Source: Adineta vaga
Taxonomy: Eukaryota > Rotifera
Assembly (NCBI GenBank): GCA_021613535.1
Contig: CP075493.1
Location: 16,492,001 to 16,556,000, forward strand
Length of the DNA stretch: 64,000 nucleotides
Direction of reading: 5' to 3'
The notes beneath the pieces were generated by a model. That model saw only the letters and a program-made list of their open reading frames with translations, was not told the origin of the DNA and searched no databases. This document shows, in pieces, positions 44,939 to 56,840 of this stretch; positions within the stretch are counted from its first letter, which is position 1; every line of letters begins with the position of its first letter. Both the position numbers and the translations under genes were made by a program.

Positions 44939-45550
44939 AATTATCAATTTTCAACAAAGTTCAAAATCTAGTATCTGATTTTACTTGTCTCAAAACATTC
45001 GAATATTGTATTCAAAATGATCATTCACCTAATTCATACTTTCCGAATTTCGAACAAGTTTTCAATTCAACTTTCTTAATATTTACTTTGCCTAAACCTC
45101 AATGGATTGGTGTAAATGAATGTCGACCATTACTCGCATACAGTGCTTATGACAGTTTCACTTTTCAAGACTTTTGCAAAAGTCGAGCTTTGTATAACTG
45201 TGAAGAACTTCGAATAACTCAGTATACTGCACTTGTTCTAAGTGAATACGAGCTGAGTAATAATCTTCAATATATCAATCTTTTGAAATTATTTATATGC
45301 GCAATTGAAGATATTTCATTAGATATACATTGACTTCTGGGAAAATTGATACCTCTTGCTATTAATTTGCACTTTTTATGTGACAGTGACAAATGCAGAT
45401 AAAACTATAAAATATCTGCATGAAATAATTCCGAAAAAATCAAAACAAATGAATCATTTCGAACTTTATCTTTATTCTGAACAACTATTTACTGACGATG
45501 CATGGTTATTATGCGTGTTTAATTCAATTTATCGATTGTGTAAAACGTGA
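44939..45550 (+). other. Unrecognised open frames, probable gene remnant
   Basis: A frame to 45333 carries Cys- and Tyr-rich sequence (FPNFEQVFNSTFLIFTLPKP, FTFQDFCKSRALYNCEELRI) and ends LLKLFICAIEDISLDIH. A second frame, 45356-45550, continues with IIPKKSKQMNHFELYLYSEQ and DDAWLLCVFNSIYRLCK. The composition is protein-like and mostly alpha-helical. A decayed ligand-binding-type helical domain is possible, but no family motif is recognised. The first frame runs through T11 and begins without ATG, so its start is lost. Confidence 0.35.
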
Positions 45551-45703
45551 TTTTTGAAAACTAACTCATTTGACAATTGGAATGCGCTCATTAAAATCCA
45601 CTAATAAAATGAATTTGTTGAATTCAAACAAGAATTGAACGAATTGACAACAACATTGCATTATATCGAAGAACAAGAAAATTATTTTTATTATTATATG
45701 TTG

Positions 45704-45748
45704 AAGGTGGGGGTGAGGGTACTACATCTATCTAACATCCACACCCTA
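45704..45748. repeat. Two-armed telomere-like hairpin (T12)
   Basis: gaaggtgggggtgagggt, spacer actacatctatctaac, arm atccacaccct; degenerate. Confidence 0.6.
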
Positions 45749-46236
45749 TTTTAATCGAATAGAGAATATTCTGACAATTTTTTTTTCTTCATCTTCTGTC
45801 AATCTGTCGTATAAAAAGAGCAAAAGGACGAAAGATAATTGTATGCCAATTATAATTTATAATTCAAACTAGATGAACATGAATGCAGCAAAAAGAAAAA
45901 GATAATTTTTATGATAAAAATATATTTTGTTTGTTTGATATATTTTTTTGAACTTTCATCTGAATTAAAAATTATATCTCGAACGAAGTGTTTATATAAC
46001 TACGCCAATAAATATAATTTTATCTCAATCATGAGTTTTATAATATAAAAGCGAATACACAGTAGAATATTTTGTCCTCATCCTCACTTGGAATCTTGTG
46101 TGCTCTATAACCTTTTTTCTCACTGTCATAGTGCAGGTGATAGTAGAATTTGACTTGACCTAAATATTAGATAAAACTTAATCTTTTGCTTTTTTGTCTC
46201 ACTTGTATGAAAGTTCCATCTGAGTTACAAATAATA

Positions 46237-46288
46237 AGGGTGGGTGTGGATGTGGAATTAACAGAACAGCTACGCCTACACCTTCAAG
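46237..46288. repeat. Two-armed telomere-like hairpin (T13)
   Basis: agggtgggtgtggatgtgg, spacer aattaacagaacagctac, arm gcctacaccttcaag; degenerate but ends in the recurrent (C)TTCAAG. Confidence 0.62.
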
Positions 46289-46307
46289 AAGCTAAGATTC
46301 TGCTAAA

Positions 46308-46601
46308 ATGACTATAGCTGTTCAGAAAAGGTCTAAGGATATGTATTCTTTTGGGGTTTTTCATACCTCATCAACATCTACTTATCGCCAAAAGATGGAA
46401 TGTAAACTCTTTGATCACCTAAATGTATTCTCTTGTCAACAATCATTCATGCGACCTACTTCAACTATATTTGCAAAAGCTGTTTGTGATCACGTTGGAG
46501 CAAAGAATATTATTGTTCCTTATTGGCCACATTTGATTCTTATTTGGATATTTGGTATAATGCCAACTAGTTGGATTGACTTTATTTCTAAAAAGACTTG
46601 A
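46308..46601 (+). CDS. Unrecognised 97-residue ORF
   Basis: ATG-led frame (MTIAVQKRSKDMYSFGVFHT...) with Cys residues in its middle and a hydrophobic segment near the end (IVPYWPHLILIWIFGIMPTS). It begins about 20 bp after hairpin T13. No family recognised; could be an exon or a chance frame. Confidence 0.3.
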   Translation: MTIAVQKRSKDMYSFGVFHTSSTSTYRQKMECKLFDHLNVFSCQQSFMRPTSTIFAKAVCDHVGAKNIIVPYWPHLILIWIFGIMPTSWIDFISKKT

Positions 46602-46811
46602 GGAAATATCAAAGAAAAAAAAACATGATTAATTAAGAAAAATAAATAGAAAACAAAAGGATAAGTGTGAATGTTTCTCTTAACTTCATTGCTGCACCCG
46701 CGCCCACGCCAACAATCATTGTTATAGAAACTAGATCAAATAGTCTACTTAGAACGGTTGAAAATATAAAACCAAAGAAACTGTGAAAAGTTAATCTGCA
46801 AGATGTGAGTG

Positions 46812-46955
46812 GTGTCACATATCCCGCAGATCGGAGATGCATCCTCACTCTTCGATGTGCGCATATCCCGCACAAAATATTGCATCTCCCGCTGGATACT
46901 AGGTCTTCTCCTGAGAGAGATGAGGGTGCATCCCCGATCTGCGGGATATGTGACA
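46812..46955. repeat. Small palindromic element with ~36-bp arms
   Basis: The left arm 46812-46847 (gtgtcacatatcccgcag...) and right arm 46921-46955 are reverse complements with about two mismatches. The loop holds a third copy of the core atatcccgca (around 46863). It is GC-richer than its surroundings; MITE-like. Confidence 0.75.
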
Positions 46956-47590
46956 CTGCTGGAAGACCAATTCGATCAATTCAATTTTCCTTCTTTTATC
47001 TTTGTTGATCGTGAGCAATCAGTTTGTTTCCGATTTTGACAACTATCGAATATCGTGTTGGAGTGAAGATGAAATTGTTGTTCTTGGAAATAAACAAGGA
47101 GAACTTCTTCATATAATCTAAATTCACCCACACCTTCACAATTTCTTCAAATGAGAATGAAGAAAAATATCTATCGAAAAATTTAAATTGATAAATGTTT
47201 GTTTGAATAATGTTAGATGTGTGGCGTAGCCATTTCTGTGTCATTTTTGGCTTTATAGACGATTTATTGTGATGTTGATAAATAGAAATTTTTAAATTAA
47301 AATACTTCAAATTTTATCTAACGACAATAAATGAACTATCTTTCTCTGTTTATTGATTTTCGTGCGAAGATTTGTGTATATTTCATTCAATCTGAATTCA
47401 CTCTATCAATAATATAAATAATGTGATAATATACTTTATCGTACTATCTTTTTCTTTTAGTCATTTTTTTGCAATATATCATCAAATGAAGAACGCGTGT
47501 GTTTGGAACTGGAGTAAGTGGAAATATCGGAAAAAAAACTTGTTAAAGGTTTGATAATAGAAACAAATCTACACAACAAGTGATATATTG

Positions 47591-47610
47591 GCCACACCCA
47601 CACCCTCAAG
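47591..47610 (-). repeat. Telomere-like C-rich tract (T14)
   Basis: gccacacccacaccctcaag; a single arm ending in the recurrent CCCTCAAG. Confidence 0.6.
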
Positions 47611-47775
47611 ACCTGTTTATACTCGATAAACGAACAATTATACTTGAGTCAATATTCACATTCTATTTTTAATCTATATTTTTGTACAAAATAAAACAAA
47701 TAACAAAAAACATTTTCCCTGAAAATCGAATTGATTTGCCTATAGAAACAGTTTGCATTTTAATCCATCGATTTC

Positions 47776-49106
47776 TCATTTTTCTTCTACCTGAGTGAAT
47801 TCTATTAATGATCTCAATAATGAAGAAAGATTTTGTAAAAGATTATCAGTTTGATGATTCAATTGTTGCAAATGATCATTTTGTTCTTGGTCATTTTTCA
47901 AAAGAAAATATTTTCCATTAGTATTCAATTGTTCGATCATAAATTTCATTGAAATATGAAGTGCTTGACATAATTGATGAATTAATTTCATTTGTCGATA
48001 ACATTCATTCACAATTGAAGATTTTCGTCTTATCAAATTTATTTGATCATCTTTACAATTCAACAATTCTTCATTGATAACCTAAGACAAAATCAATTTA
48101 TTTTAAAATATCAAGAGCGAGAGAAGAAATCGAAACAAACTTGTTTAGTAAATTGAATATGTCGTGAAAGTATCGCTAAGAATTGATGAAAATGTGACCA
48201 ATATTTGTATAATTTATCCATTTCTTCGATAATTTCCTCTAAAAATTCTAAATCATATTCTTGTTCAATTTGTTCAAATTGAAGAGTTTGATTTTGGTCA
48301 AATGTTGATTGAAGACATGTATATGCGTGATTATGTTCTTGACGAGCTTTTTTAACAGAGACCAATGCTTTTTCTACATTCTCTTTTGTTTCTTGACGAT
48401 TTTTATATAAAATTAACATTTTATCATAATGTTCTTCAGTGAATTTCTGAAATTTTAATTTAGAATTGATTTCTTCAATTTGTTTATGGATTTGTTCATC
48501 TGAAGGAAATTGATTCAATGTTTCATTGTAAATCATTTTCTTCTTCGAATATGTCGTTGTTAAAATGTGAATGAATTGTGAGTTTTGTTCAAGAGGAAAT
48601 TCATTATAAAATCTTTCAAATATTTCTTTGATATTTGTAATATTCTTCCAAAAGAAATTCAATGTTTCTGTATTAATGAATTCGTTTTGAATACTGTCAA
48701 ACGAAGATAACCAAATTGGAGAATTTTCTAAAATAAGATTATTGATTTGATTGAATTTCTTTAAAAAAATTTTCATATCAATAGATTGTTGAGAAAGAAG
48801 AGAATGAAGTTCAATAAATTCATCATTGGAATTCAGTTGTAAGTTACTTCTAGATGAAAATATTATCAGACGATTCAAATGATTCACAGCTTGAGATCCA
48901 CCATTGAAATGATCAATCCAATCTTTATCTAATTCAAGTTGTGTTGATATTTCTAACTGATTAATCCACCATGAAACGAATATATATAGTAAGAATAATA
49001 GTATTGATAGAATAACGATATTTCCAATTGAAACTATAAAAGACAACAAAAGATTGAATAAAAATAAAGAGATTCTTTTGTATGAAGGGTGTGGGTGTCC
49101 GTTCAT
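47776..49106 (-). CDS. Membrane-anchored coiled-coil protein
   Basis: Exons 48141-49106 and 47776-48081 join in phase 0 (59-bp intron) to 423 residues. Near the N-terminus are one or two hydrophobic helices (FLFNLLLSFIVSIGNIVILS, then ILLFLLYIFVSWWI). The rest is a long charged helical region rich in Glu, Lys, Gln and Leu with coiled-coil spacing (for example KQIEEINSKLKFQKFTEEHY and FLEEIIEEMDKLYKYW). No enzyme motif. It lies on the same strand as the two AIG1-like GTPases, about 130 bp downstream of one, and may work with them as a membrane tether, which is inference from position only. Oddly, its ATG and the following His-Pro codons are written in the telomere-like hairpin T15, so the original first exon may have been replaced or lost. 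Confidence 0.65.
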
Positions 49107-49131
49107 TGTATATTCACATCCACACTCATCC
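49085..49131. repeat. Two-armed telomere-like hairpin (T15)
   Basis: gaagggtgtgggtgtccgttca, spacer ttgtatattcac, arm atccacactcatccc. It overlaps the apparent start codon of the coiled-coil gene. Confidence 0.65.
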
Positions 49132-49239
49132 CAAAATATTTTTGCCCTTTATAGTGGAGTGTTAAGTTAAATTGATGAGAATTATTTATTTTAAAGATAA
49201 TTAAACTTATATTAGATATCATCTGATTAAAAGAAGAAA

Positions 49240-50118
49240 TTACAAAAGCTCACAGCATTTTCTTTGTTGACGATTACGCTTGTTCGATCTGAAAGTATCT
49301 GGTAGAATTAAACGATTTTCTTCTAATTGTGATTGTTGTCGTTGTTGTTCAATATTAAATGAATTTGTTGCATTTTGAATAAACTGAATAAGATTTCGTC
49401 GATAATCATAAACAGTTTCAAATTGACTAATAACTAATTCTAAATCTTTTCTATTCAATCCATCTTGACTTATCGAACCAGTAAAATAAATTCTTTGATG
49501 AAAATATGGAATAATTGTTTGAAAATTTCGATCATATTTAAGTTCTTCTAGTAGATGATTACGTTGTTGATTATCTTTTAATTCACATCGAGTAATAATT
49601 AAACATAAATATGAACATATTTGTTCACCAAAATGATTGACAAATTTATGTAGAATATCAATATCTTCATTGTTAATTCCTGATTCAAATGATGTACAAA
49701 AACATATCGAATGAATCTGTTTAATATCATTATCAATACAAAATCTATTTATATTATCAATCGATACGTCTTTTTGTCTTGATGATGATCGATTAAAAAG
49801 TTCAGATGTTTCTATAATTGTTAAAGAAAGATCCGAATCAGATAATGAAAATGTTGGATGAAGAATTGTTGAAGGTATTCGTGAAAATAATGTGGAATCA
49901 TTTGGTATATAACAAGGATTTTCTAAAACATTCTTCAAAGTTGTTTTTCCAATATGTTGACGGCCAATAAGAAGAATATTTTTATGTAAATTATTTTGAT
50001 AAGTTCGAATAACTGATGAATTTCTTTGTTTGTCTCTATAACGTTCTGTGATTTCATTGAGTATTGATTCTTTTGTAATGTTATTGTTAGAATTCAATTG
50101 ATTTTGTCGAGAAAACAT
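49240..50118 (-). CDS. AIG1/GIMAP-like GTPase, degenerate G3, C-terminal CaaX-like box
   Basis: 292 residues, single exon, ATG at 50116-50118. The P-loop is KNILLIGRQHIGKTTLKNVL. The switch II position, where an intact relative has DTPG, reads IETSELF, so the conserved DxxG is gone. G4-like LIITRCELKD follows the hallmark SICFCTSFESGINNEDI. The protein ends RQQRKCCELL, a Cys-aliphatic-type tail (CELL) that could be prenylated. It is a close paralogue of the next gene upstream, sharing CFC-SFESGINN, YFHQ-I-F-G and the FET-Y-YR motifs. It may bind but not hydrolyse nucleotide. AIG1-family GTPases act at membranes and in immune or stress responses in other organisms. Confidence 0.75.
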   Translation of the reverse strand: MFSRQNQLNSNNNITKESILNEITERYRDKQRNSSVIRTYQNNLHKNILLIGRQHIGKTTLKNVLENPCYIPNDSTLFSRIPSTILHPTFSLSDSDLSLTIIETSELFNRSSSRQKDVSIDNINRFCIDNDIKQIHSICFCTSFESGINNEDIDILHKFVNHFGEQICSYLCLIITRCELKDNQQRNHLLEELKYDRNFQTIIPYFHQRIYFTGSISQDGLNRKDLELVISQFETVYDYRRNLIQFIQNATNSFNIEQQRQQSQLEENRLILPDTFRSNKRNRQQRKCCELL

Positions 50119-50164
50119 TATCTAAAAGATGCAGAAAAAGAAAAAAAGTGTCTTCCTTTTTCTT

Positions 50165-51145
50165 TTATGAAATGACACAAATGTGATTATTATTATTATT
50201 ATTCTGTTGCTTTAATTTTTCGATCTTTTCTAAAAGTTCTTCACGACTTTTTAAAATTTTTTGTAATTCCGTAAAATCACAATTTTTGATTTCAAATGGA
50301 TCAGTTGCAGTACTGAATAAATTGATTAAATCTGCTCGATACCCACAAATAGTTTCGAATTGATCTTCGATGGTGTCTTTTTGACCTTTAATCCAATTAT
50401 CACGATTTAAAACACCACTAAAATGAATACCTTTTTGAAAATAAGAAGCAATATCTTTGAAATGAATATCATGAACTATTTCTTTGACTAATTTATCACG
50501 TTCTGTTTTATCTTTCGATTCACAACGAGTAATAATTAAACAGGAATTTTTTGAAACATCTTTTCCAAGAAAATTGATCAACAATTTTAAAGATTCAATA
50601 TCTTGATTATTAATACCGGATTCGAATGATGCACAAAAACAAACAAGATGAAATTTTGTAATTTCTCGATTGATACATGTTTGAATTGTATCAAGAATGG
50701 TTTCATTGTCTTGAATATTATCCGATGTTGATCCATGTTCAAATAAACCGGGTGTATCAATAATATTTAACACAGTAACAGCTTCTTCTTGTATATTCTC
50801 TAAATTCGTGTTAATTTCTTCATTATGTGCTTGTTCAACTTGATTTTCTATTGTTATTGGATCAGTTGCTTGGTCTCTTTCGGCTTTTGTACCTTCGACG
50901 ATATATGATTGAAAATCAGCAACTTTTGTTTGGGCATAAAGTGTTGATTCTGCACCGATTTTACGAGGATCGACTAGGACACTTTGTATTGTACTTTTAC
51001 CGGTACGAGTTCGACCAATGAGTAAGATATTCTTAAGAATAACTTTTCTTACTTTGTGTGGAACAAATTTTGCATAAGCTTCATTGACTGACTTGGTAAT
51101 TTCTGCTTGTCGTTCTTCAACACGTTTTGATGATGAAGGAAACAT
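50165..51145 (-). CDS. AIG1/GIMAP-like GTPase with CaaX box
   Basis: 326 residues, single exon, ATG at 51143-51145. G1 is NILLIGRTRTGKSTIQSVL, G3 is LNIIDTPGLFEHGS, and LIITRCESKD fills the G4 position, so the GTPase core looks intact. An acidic insert (EEINTNLENIQEEAV) lies between G1 and G3. The C-terminus has a short helical stretch, a run of Asn, and ends CVIS, a classical farnesylation CaaX box, implying membrane attachment. It lies 46 bp upstream of its paralogue on the same strand, the product of a tandem duplication. Function is likely GTP-dependent membrane scaffolding. Confidence 0.82.
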   Translation of the reverse strand: MFPSSSKRVEERQAEITKSVNEAYAKFVPHKVRKVILKNILLIGRTRTGKSTIQSVLVDPRKIGAESTLYAQTKVADFQSYIVEGTKAERDQATDPITIENQVEQAHNEEINTNLENIQEEAVTVLNIIDTPGLFEHGSTSDNIQDNETILDTIQTCINREITKFHLVCFCASFESGINNQDIESLKLLINFLGKDVSKNSCLIITRCESKDKTERDKLVKEIVHDIHFKDIASYFQKGIHFSGVLNRDNWIKGQKDTIEDQFETICGYRADLINLFSTATDPFEIKNCDFTELQKILKSREELLEKIEKLKQQNNNNNNHICVIS

Positions 51146-53093
51146 CTGTTAATGTATAGATATAGAATAAAAGACGATTGAAAAATATGAACATGAAGTC
51201 AATTCCTTCAATTTTTATAAATAAGAAGCTGCAGAATACGATTTCTACAGAATCACGCACATCATTATATGAAGTAGATATTATCTGAACTAGAAAAGTT
51301 TTGAAATTTTATCTTTATAACATTCCTTACCGATTTTTTTCCTCTCTTTTTTTCGAGTTGCAAGCGGCAAATATGTAATAATGAAGACAAGAATCACACT
51401 ATATATGTGTTTTTTTTTCGTTCTTTTCTGTACATGTGTATCGAGAGGAAGGACTATAGGTCGGCAGTTGGCTGTCCAATGAAATAAAGTGATGAATATT
51501 TTCTTTTTCGTTCTTACATTACTTTATACGTGACTATGTCATATGCAGACAGAAACGACGCAAAAAAAAACTTATTTTAATGGCTATTAGTTCAGTGGTT
51601 GGTCTCATAATTCAAATGATCAGTTGGTAATTTTAAAATATTTAGTATATTAGTTGAAAGTGTCAGTAAAAAGTAGAACGGGGTGGGTGAACATGCGTAC
51701 ATCCAACATCTAGATCTCACCCTCAAGACAAACACAAGTTTCTTCTCAGATCAAAGTCACACAGTTTGACAACTGATGATGGACAAACAGTACAATTTCT
51801 GTTGAAAAAAAAGCGAACTGAAAATCCATGTAATGGATCTTTGAATTGATAAGTTGATAAAATTCGAAATAATTTCGATATGGGATACGAACCCATCAGT
51901 GACAATCAAAAATGATCACATCATACCCACTCGATTCTATCACATACTTATACATATTCATTATCTTATTTTCTGTAATATGATACTGAACATTCTCTTT
52001 CCCTTCGATGAAATAAACATATAAATACCATAATTTCACCAGTTCTTGGATCTAATAATCGACGATTATAATCTAATATTTATTATACAACCATCCAGTT
52101 AGAACTAAGAAGAAAAAGAAGTTCCAACGAAAACTAACAACAAACCTGATCGATATTTATGGAAATTACTCATTATAGTTGAAAATGTTTGATTCATTCT
52201 TTCGTGCAATCAATAGCAGATGTAGTTCTCAGTAGTGACATCTGTATTTCTTCGATCAAATCAAGAAAATCGGGAACATTTTTTCTTGAACGAAGTTAAC
52301 ATTTCTCTGACAATCTCGTAGGAAGAATATTACGATTGAATTAACAATGCATCATAAAGAGAGGCTATCTTCCAAGCAACTGACACAATGATGCACGAAC
52401 GAATAATTTAACTGGAACTGATTATACATAATATTACTATTATAGAATCTTACAAGTTCTATGTATGATAAAATAGTGAAATACTCCTGGTCACACACAC
52501 AATTACGACTTTTCTATGTGATGTTCCCGTAGGAGCTGCTATTTATCTTGGATTCTCTACTTTTTTTCTTTTCTTTTCTAAGTTTATTTCAAATTATTCT
52601 TTATGGAATAAAACTTATCTTTCAATGCTTCAAATTTCAATTATTTACCTACCAAATCTGAAACCATCAGAATATGATCAAAAACAAATCAAAGATTTCC
52701 AATTCGCAAATACTGGTAGTGGAAATTTGAAAGTTATTAACAATCATTTAGTTACTTTAGAAATGTGTGTTATTATTTAATAAGAGTTTTTCAAGTAGTT
52801 AGATGATTATATTTGAAGATGTGGCAGTTGATGTAAAATTAATGAGAAAATATATCACGTGAATCCAGTTTTTCAATGTTTCACCTACATAAAATTTCAT
52901 ATAAATTTCTTTTTCAAGCACTAGAACACTTGAATAATCCTGATTATTTACCATCTTGTCTAAAAATTATTATCTCAAGAATGTTGTATATAAAAAAAAC
53001 CAACATCGATGCATAAAAAATTAATTTCCTCCTTTGAAAATATAAATATAATAAATGCACATGATGTTGCTCTTCATTTTAAATTGATCAAAA
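51146..53093. other. Intergenic with hairpin T16 and decayed coding scraps
   Basis: No complete gene. Near 52625-52780 a frame (LQISIIYLPNLKPSEYDQKQ, FANTGSGNLKVINNHLVTLE) looks like an old exon. The rest is AT-rich. Confidence 0.35.
51680..51727. repeat. Two-armed telomere-like hairpin (T16)
   Basis: ggggtgggt, spacer gaacatgcgtacatccaacatctagat, arm ctcaccctcaag. Spacer words (gaacatg, catccaacatc) recall T8 and T12. Confidence 0.62.
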
Positions 53094-56000
53094 ATGTCTT
53101 CTCTAAAGAATTATTTTCTTAACTTAAATCTGTTTTTATCATCTAATCAGAACCATAATAATGAACAGGAAAATGATTACCACCAAAAACATCAATGGAA
53201 TCTTATCTGTACGCGAGTTTATATTTTATCCATCATTATGATATTGTTTTGTACAGGTGTTATATTATGTTTGACGGAACAAACAACATTAATTCTCCTA
53301 AAACATCCAACCCAAAAGCAATTTCAACTTCTTCCTAAGGATGCGAAATGTTCTTGTTCACAAATTTCCATTCCATATGGAAAATTCACTACACTCAATA
53401 CAACTTTTCATCAAGTTTGTTCTAGTGATTTCGTTACTCATCGATGGTTTCAAGCAACTAACTTTAATACAAATTCGACTTATCTCTTAAATTCGGATTT
53501 TCGCACATATGGTAGTGCACAATTTCAATCATTAGCTGGTTTTTGTCGTTTATCAAAAGCAAATATCGATCAAAGTATTCTATTCTTCTATTCAAATACA
53601 TTGTTAAGTTCAGTCGTGTTATCCGAATATGTTCTTCACTCGCAAACTCAATCATCGATAAAGCAATTTCAATTAAGAACACCAAATAATTTCAATTCTC
53701 AACTACGATTAATAAATCAGATGATAATTAACAATCAAATATTATCTGCTTTACAAACAAATTTTTGGCGTATGTATTCGAGTTTCGCAGATACTGTTAA
53801 CATTCGAGTATTACCAAGATTTTATAAACGAGATAATGATCGATGTTATTGTTCTATGTATGTTTGTGATAAAACTGCATCAGGTATTTTTAACACAGAC
53901 AATAACTCAAATTTAAACGAACCTAGCAATATTCTCTGGACTTTACCGGGAATATTAGCAGGTTGTTTACCAGTACAATCAATTCTTGTTTCAACACTTG
54001 AATGTTTCTACAATCAGACTTGTCTAAACAAACTCATGTCTTATATTTCTGTTAATGAAAGTTTTCAAGTTATGAATATATCTCAATCAACATTATATAC
54101 ATCAAATACTACAATACAATCGATAGTTAATAATTTTATGACAGAAGATTGGATTATAAATATATCCTATGATAAATATTATTTAGAATGTTCACCATCT
54201 CTATGTACTTATTTTCAAACATCTCGACGAACTTTTGTACATATATTGACAAAATTAATTAGTTTGTTGGCGAGTTTAGTACTTATTCTTCGCTTGATAT
54301 TTTCCTTCATTATTCATTTCATTTATCGTTTACAGGATTCGACACCAAAACCAAAGATTTCGTGTAAGTATAGGAAATATTTCGTCTGAATAGATTATCA
54401 ATCGTTGTGATTTATTTGATTTTTTCTAGTTTATATTCGATTATGTCAATGGAAAGAATCAATTCGAAAGAAATTAATTGAATTCAATATGTTTAATTAT
54501 AATTCAAATGTTGTTCAACACATACGTTATCAGTGTTATGCAACACGATTATACATAGTTTTAATAATTATTTTAATGTTAATTTTAACTGTTTACAATG
54601 CCACAAAAAGATCAATTCAATCGAAAACTATTCTTAATCCAACTCAATCTCAATATATTCAACTTTACCAACAATATCCTCATACATTTATATGTCCATG
54701 TTCATCAATATCTATGTCTTATTCGACATTTATTACAATTGAACCACAATATCATCAATTATGTTCTAGTTATTTCATTTCAACACAATGGATGGATTAT
54801 ATAGAAATGATTTCTGGCAATATTTTTGTTTCGGATAATGATTATCGAATGAATGCTCCTTTTCATTTCAATTCATTAGCAATGTTTTGTCAACAAGCCA
54901 AACAATCCATAAATGAATCGAGTGAAACATTTCTCCAAACAAAATTTGTCACTTCTCAACTTCTTTCCCAACAAACATTTCAAAGTCAAATCAATTCACT
55001 GTTCGAAGATTGGAAATTAGGAACAATGAATACATTTATTCGAATGATTCAATTAGTTCGTACAACTACAAAAGGAAATCAATTATCCACTATTCACAAT
55101 ACCGAAACTTCTGTAAATATAACTTCAAGAAATGTCATAATAAAACCATCGTTTTATTCCACGTGTAACTGTGCTCTATCTCCGTCTTGTCGTCGAAACA
55201 TTATTTTCTATGATCGTAACACATCGGTCATTCTACATTCAGTTCCAAATTTCTTTATTGGTTGTTATCCAATTGAAGCATTATTTGCATCAACATTAGA
55301 ATGTTTTTACAATCTATCATGTATATTGAAAACTAATAGTTATTTATTGTCTTCCAAAACTTTCAATAATTCTTCTCTCGATGAAAATCTTAACAATCCA
55401 AATGAAATCATTGAAATGATTATCAATCGATTAATGGTAGATAAATGGATAACAAATCTATCTTTTTCTTCATATTATAATCAATGCGCATCATTATCAT
55501 GTACATATCAATATGAAGATCGAAATAATCGTTATGTCATTATTAGTGTTAGTGTGTTCATTTATGGAAGTTTATCACTTGGACTAAAACTTATCATTCT
55601 AATTGGTCTGCATTTTATTGATACAATTACTCTATTTAGTGTTTCACATCATACTTTATTTCAATTTTTTAAACGTATATTTATCTGTAAGATGGAAAAT
55701 CAACTAATTCATCGATTACATGTGATTTTAGTTGCGACAACCTTGTCAATTCTTTATATGTATTCAACTTTAACTCCTCAAGTAACAAATATTGAAATTC
55801 AGAAACCTTCATTATTTATGTATGAAAAATTGATGAAACAATCATTTGATTCAATTGAATGTTCTTGTTCACAAATCTCAATCAAATACAAAACATTTCT
55901 CAATCTAACATCTCATTTTCATCAACTTTGTTCAAGTGATTTAGTTTCAAATCTCACGAGTTCTTATTTCTATAATTATACATTATCTAATCCGGTTTCA

Positions 56001-56780
56001 CCAAGTGATTTTCTCTATTCAGCTTATGTACAATTTCAACTTCTTACTTCGTTTTGTCAATTATCAAAACAAACAGTGGAAGATTCACTTATTCAGCTAG
56101 GCATCAGTGATTTCATCAGTACACATCTTCTATCCGCAACTTTATTAAATAATCAAATTCAAAAAATAATCAATGATTTTCAAATCACAATGCCCAAATT
56201 ATTCTTCAATACTCTTTCATTAATTCGAGAAATAACAGGAGCAAATATGTTATTAAATGTCTTATCAACCAATTGGATCATTGATACGCCATCAAAAATA
56301 CTCGATCGACTATCTATTGATAATATTCCATTGAATTACAATGGATGTAGTTGTGCACTATCATCCAAATGTGTTTCTCCATCTCGAGGAATGTTAGCAG
56401 GTTGTTATCCACTAGAATCAATTTTACAATCAACAACTGAATGTTTTTATGATAAAAATTGTACCAATCAACTTGTCGATATCAATGCAATCAATATTTC
56501 TATATTATCCTCCAGTCGTTTTCCATTAAATTCAACAATTGAATCAATTATCAATGAATTAATGATTGAAAATTTAACAAGTTCTTTATCTTATGAATCA
56601 TATTTCAATCAATGTGCACCTTTATCATGTATTTATTCTTATGTTGATAACAGTAATATTATCGAAGGTATAATAACATTGATTGGTCTATATGGTGGTT
56701 TGGTTATTATTTGTCGATTGATTGCTATTCTGATTCTCAAACAGATTCTACGTCGAACATTTAAAATAACACCATCTTGA
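53094..56780 (+). CDS. Three-unit membrane protein: repeated two-TM Cys-rich ectodomain modules
   Basis: Exons 53094-54363 and 54430-56780 join in phase 1 to 1206 residues. The protein consists of three homologous units of about 370-430 residues: A (53094-54363), B1 (about 54430-55690) and B2 (about 55691-56780). Each has a short cytoplasmic lead, TM1 (VYILSIIMILFCTGVILCL in A), an ectodomain of about 320 residues and TM2 (LISLLASLVLILRLIFSFII in A; LIGLYGGLVIICRLIAILIL in B2). Shared ectodomain marks in order: C-CS-ISI-Y--F, then FHQ-CSSDFV, a FC-L-K segment, GC-P-ES(I/L)-STLEC-Y--C, and YDKYY-EC-P-LC-Y before TM2. Many N-glycosylation sites. The family is not recognised. The two-TM/large Cys-rich ectodomain topology is like DEG/ENaC channels but no ENaC signature is seen. 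Units are the same as in the gene at 58575. The stop codon lies in the start of hairpin T17. Confidence 0.75.
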
Positions 56781-56840
56781 AGGTGTGAGTGTGAATGTGG
56801 TTGAAGAAGAAATACTTTTACCCTAAACCTGCACCCACCC
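56777..56840. repeat. Two-armed telomere-like hairpin (T17)
   Basis: cttgaaggtgtgagtgtgaatgtgg, spacer ttgaagaagaaatacttt, arm taccctaaacctgcaccc. Degenerate; its TTGA supplies the stop codon (TGA) of the preceding gene. Confidence 0.6.

Larger units (their letters stand above)
45749..47775. other. Gene-poor region with hairpins and a small palindromic element
   Basis: Contains T13, the ORF at 46308-46601, the inverted repeat 46812-46955, a single short cacccacacc word at 47127 and tract T14. No other gene is supported. Confidence 0.4.

Noticed and set aside
44939-45550. Nuclear-receptor ligand-binding domain
   Set aside because: Only vague helical resemblance; no DNA-binding zinc fingers or LBD signature seen.
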